Made by a program: the position numbers and the translations under genes
Part shown: one piece after another, positions 6,077 to 7,759 of the stretch
Numbering within the stretch: the stretch's first letter is position 1
How the letters are laid out: each line of letters opens with the position of its first letter
The notes under the pieces: model-generated
What the model was told of the DNA's origin: nothing
The model's database searches: none
The model's input: the letters and a program-made list of their open reading frames with translations, nothing else
DNA from: an uncultured Porphyromonadaceae bacterium
Lineage (GTDB): Bacteria; Bacteroidota; Bacteroidia; Bacteroidales; Muribaculaceae
DNA length: 7,759 nucleotides
NCBI GenBank assembly: GCA_937921035.1
Contig: CALEUL010000032.1
Location: 1 to 7,759, forward strand
Direction of reading: 5' to 3'

Positions 6077-7207
6077 CTAATCAAAATCCGGAATTGTGAT
6101 ATCATACACCTGCCACGGGCAAACGGTATAATCAAGTGTCCACGACTGGTAGTTAAGCGTAACATTCGTAATCACATGGGTATTGCGCGGCAAGTCCAGC
6201 ATGGGTGTGCCGGGGTCGTCGGTACCCGCTTCCTCGGGAATCTTCCATTCTATGGCCTGATCGCCCATACTCTGCCCGTCGAAAGAAAATCCGACACTAT
6301 ACGCCGTTCCGTACTCTGCGCCCTCGGGCACATAGAACGGACCAACTTCCGTAGTCTGGCCCTTCGGAAGCACGGTATTGCACGGTATTGTGAGGGCCGA
6401 GGCCGAACCCGCAGCGGCCGGCGTCGTGTAGCTGCTCCAGAAAAAGTGATTGTCGTCCGTAAACACTGCGTTCTGGAAGAAATACTGCACCGGAGCAACG
6501 CGCCCTATCGTTAGCGACGTCACGGTATGGTCGTTCTTGTAGTCGTTGTTGGTGATACGGAAAGTATATTTCACCGCCGCGCGGCCTATGTAGAACGTTG
6601 CGTTGTATTCCGGAGCCTCGCCTATGGCATAGCTGTAAATATCGTTTATCGCCAGAGGTCGGCGCAGAACCATGCCGGCGCCTACGCCTGTTCCTTTGTC
6701 GAGGTTCTTGTTCAGAGACATTGTAATGCCCCTTAGCACCGCAATATCAACCTTCTGCCCAACTGCCGGATTAAGCGCCCCGAAATAGGCACCCGCTGTC
6801 GTCTCGGTAAAACCCGATAGACCATCGGACGACGGAACATCTATAACCGTGCCGTCCTCGTTGGCTACAAAAATTATTGTCTTGGTATCGTTTGCCTTAA
6901 CCTTGAACCGAATACCGTTTTTCTGAACATCCGGACTCTCGAGCGTCCACAGCGAATTATGCTCCACAAAATTGTCCCCGTCAAGAATAATAACACGCAG
7001 CGTGTTCATTTTCTCACCGTCGTTCGCGGCCTCCTTGTCAGCCTCCTGTGCGCGCGACATCGTGCCGCCTGCAAGATTCACGCGAAGCACAAGCGTAGAT
7101 GTGGTGCGGACCTCCGGCTCGTCGAACCGACTGCCCGCGCAGGAAACCGCCCCTGCCGCCAGGAGCACTGATATAACGGATAATAATATACGGTGTATAA
7201 GGCTCAC
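6077..7207 (-). CDS. Fimbrillin-family (FimA/Mfa-like) lipoprotein subunit
   Basis: The 376-residue product has a signal peptide (1-22) and lipobox GAVSC with the lipidated Cys at 23. The first mature beta strand (TLVLRVNLAG, 38-47) is followed by SRA (51-53), where Arg52 is a candidate protease maturation site, then NTLRVIILDGDNFVEHN (68-84), typical of the FimA/Mfa N-terminal domain. GRAAVKYTFRITN (208-220) starts the C-terminal domain, and the end (NTHVITNVTL, then LDYTVCPWQVYDITIPDF) has the final strands usual for these subunits. In type V pili, removal of the first strand opens a groove that is filled by the C-terminal strand of another subunit. The start codon is GTG (7205-7207): no ATG lies between the upstream stop and the signal peptide. 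The anchor gene ends 6 nt earlier in the same reading frame, implying coupled translation. It may be a main stalk or an accessory subunit; sequence alone does not settle this. Confidence 0.85.
   Translation of the reverse strand: MSLIHRILLSVISVLLAAGAVSCAGSRFDEPEVRTTSTLVLRVNLAGGTMSRAQEADKEAANDGEKMNTLRVIILDGDNFVEHNSLWTLESPDVQKNGIRFKVKANDTKTIIFVANEDGTVIDVPSSDGLSGFTETTAGAYFGALNPAVGQKVDIAVLRGITMSLNKNLDKGTGVGAGMVLRRPLAINDIYSYAIGEAPEYNATFYIGRAAVKYTFRITNNDYKNDHTVTSLTIGRVAPVQYFFQNAVFTDDNHFFWSSYTTPAAAGSASALTIPCNTVLPKGQTTEVGPFYVPEGAEYGTAYSVGFSFDGQSMGDQAIEWKIPEEAGTDDPGTPMLDLPRNTHVITNVTLNYQSWTLDYTVCPWQVYDITIPDFD
6371..6390. repeat. Two-copy 10-bp tandem repeat inside the fimbrillin gene
   Basis: CACGGTATTG occurs twice in direct succession. 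The unit is not a multiple of three, so gain or loss of one copy would shift the fimbrillin reading frame near residues 273-279 (IPCNTVL). Both copies are read in different frames in the present intact gene. Two copies is few for a contingency locus. Confidence 0.8.
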
Positions 7208-7213
7208 AGAATG

Positions 7214-7759
7214 TTACATCTCAATATTGTTTATGCGCACCGTATAGCCAAGCACACGTATTTCCATGCGCACCCAGTGGTAGTTCTCGTCGAGGAAGAA
7301 CGCCAGTGTGTAGTGCGAGCATCGGTCGAGGAACTCCTGGGCGCTGAAATCATAGTTGTTGCACATGGCAAGGTACGAGTTCAGCGGAAGTTCCGCAACA
7401 TTGCGCTGCTGCTCCTTGCTGAAAATGCGCAGGTGTGCGCCTGTGTCCAGATGCAGCCGCGAGGTAGAGAGGTCGCCGAACCCAACCTGTACATCCTGCT
7501 GGGCGCCGTCGGCACGGTTTTCGGGGGTGGCTGTAGACAGGTAGCCCGTCTGCCAGGCCGTATATGTTGTTGCGTGTCCGGCCACAGGCATATTGGCGTG
7601 GTCGAGCACCGTATTGTCGTCAGTGATATAGAACTCAAAGTCGCCGCCGTCCACTGGGGCGCCGTTGAGCTGCTGGAGGAGGATACGTATATGGTTTGTC
7701 GTTTCAATACTTCGGTAAATTCTTACCGATAAATTAAAATTAAACAATAGAATCAGTGT
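7214..7759 (-). CDS. FimB/Mfa2-family fimbrial anchor, C-terminal part (5' end outside window)
   Basis: The frame is open from the right window edge to TAA at 7214-7216, giving the last 181 residues; the signal peptide and N-terminal domain lie outside the window. The visible part matches the C-terminal half of Mfa2/FimB proteins: an HIRILLQQLNG strand, FEFYITDDNTVLDHAN, an LNSYLAMCN segment, then the hallmark FLDRCSHYTLAFFLDENYHW followed by a terminal strand GYTVRINNIEM. A TTG at 7745-7747 could be mistaken for a start but the frame continues upstream of it. In Porphyromonas gingivalis these proteins are outer-membrane lipoproteins that anchor the pilus and limit its length. Being first, immediately before the fimbrillin and tip genes, is the usual order in Bacteroidales fimbrial operons. 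Confidence 0.85.
   Translation of the reverse strand, partial: TLILLFNFNLSVRIYRSIETTNHIRILLQQLNGAPVDGGDFEFYITDDNTVLDHANMPVAGHATTYTAWQTGYLSTATPENRADGAQQDVQVGFGDLSTSRLHLDTGAHLRIFSKEQQRNVAELPLNSYLAMCNNYDFSAQEFLDRCSHYTLAFFLDENYHWVRMEIRVLGYTVRINNIEM

Noticed and set aside
7193..7732. Plus-strand frame of 179 codons
   Set aside because: It is antisense to the FimB/Mfa2-type anchor, whose C-terminal family motif is clear; no supporting signal on the plus strand.

Overview
The window most likely comes from a gut-type Bacteroidales chromosome (Bacteroidota). The evidence is a run of FimB/Mfa2-like, fimbrillin-like and DUF4906-like lipoprotein genes (type V pilus components restricted to this group), TAnnTTTG-type -7 promoter boxes, and a general lack of Shine-Dalgarno sequences. 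No species can be named from the sequence alone.

The left part (1-2460, plus strand) is an accessory, toxin-antitoxin-like region. It opens with the last 50 codons of a zeta-toxin-family kinase (copy 1). This gene runs directly into a complete DUF1016/YhcG-type PDDEXK nuclease gene, which ends just before a strong hairpin terminator (1293-1334). A promoter-like sequence follows, then a 53-codon remnant of a RhuM-family gene (1434-1595). Next comes a complete two-gene cassette: a 71-residue helical, probable antitoxin overlapping by 14 nt a second zeta-type kinase (copy 2, 187 aa). The 3' end of copy 2 repeats the start of the window. The two ends are identical for the first 55 nt and about 77% identical for the next 78 nt, and copy 2 carries a premature stop that removes the C-terminal tail still seen in copy 1. 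The region therefore looks like a duplicated kinase module that has undergone recombination, gene loss and decay.

An unrecognised 144-residue protein with three membrane segments (2460-2894) sits at the border and converges, with only 27 nt between stop codons, on the right part.

The right part (2922-7759, minus strand) is a tightly packed type V fimbrial operon, read right to left: the C-terminal part of a FimB/Mfa2-type anchor (open at the window edge), a fimbrillin-type lipoprotein with a GTG start 6 nt after the anchor's stop, and a 1047-residue DUF4906-type accessory or tip lipoprotein starting 11 nt after the fimbrillin stop. By analogy with Porphyromonas Fim/Mfa pili, these are secreted as lipoproteins, proteolytically matured and assembled by donor-strand exchange at the cell surface.

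Nothing here is demonstrably a wholly new system. The item most worth following is the zeta-kinase/DUF1016-nuclease pairing flanked by direct repeats. No tRNA, rRNA, CRISPR array or complete insertion sequence was seen.
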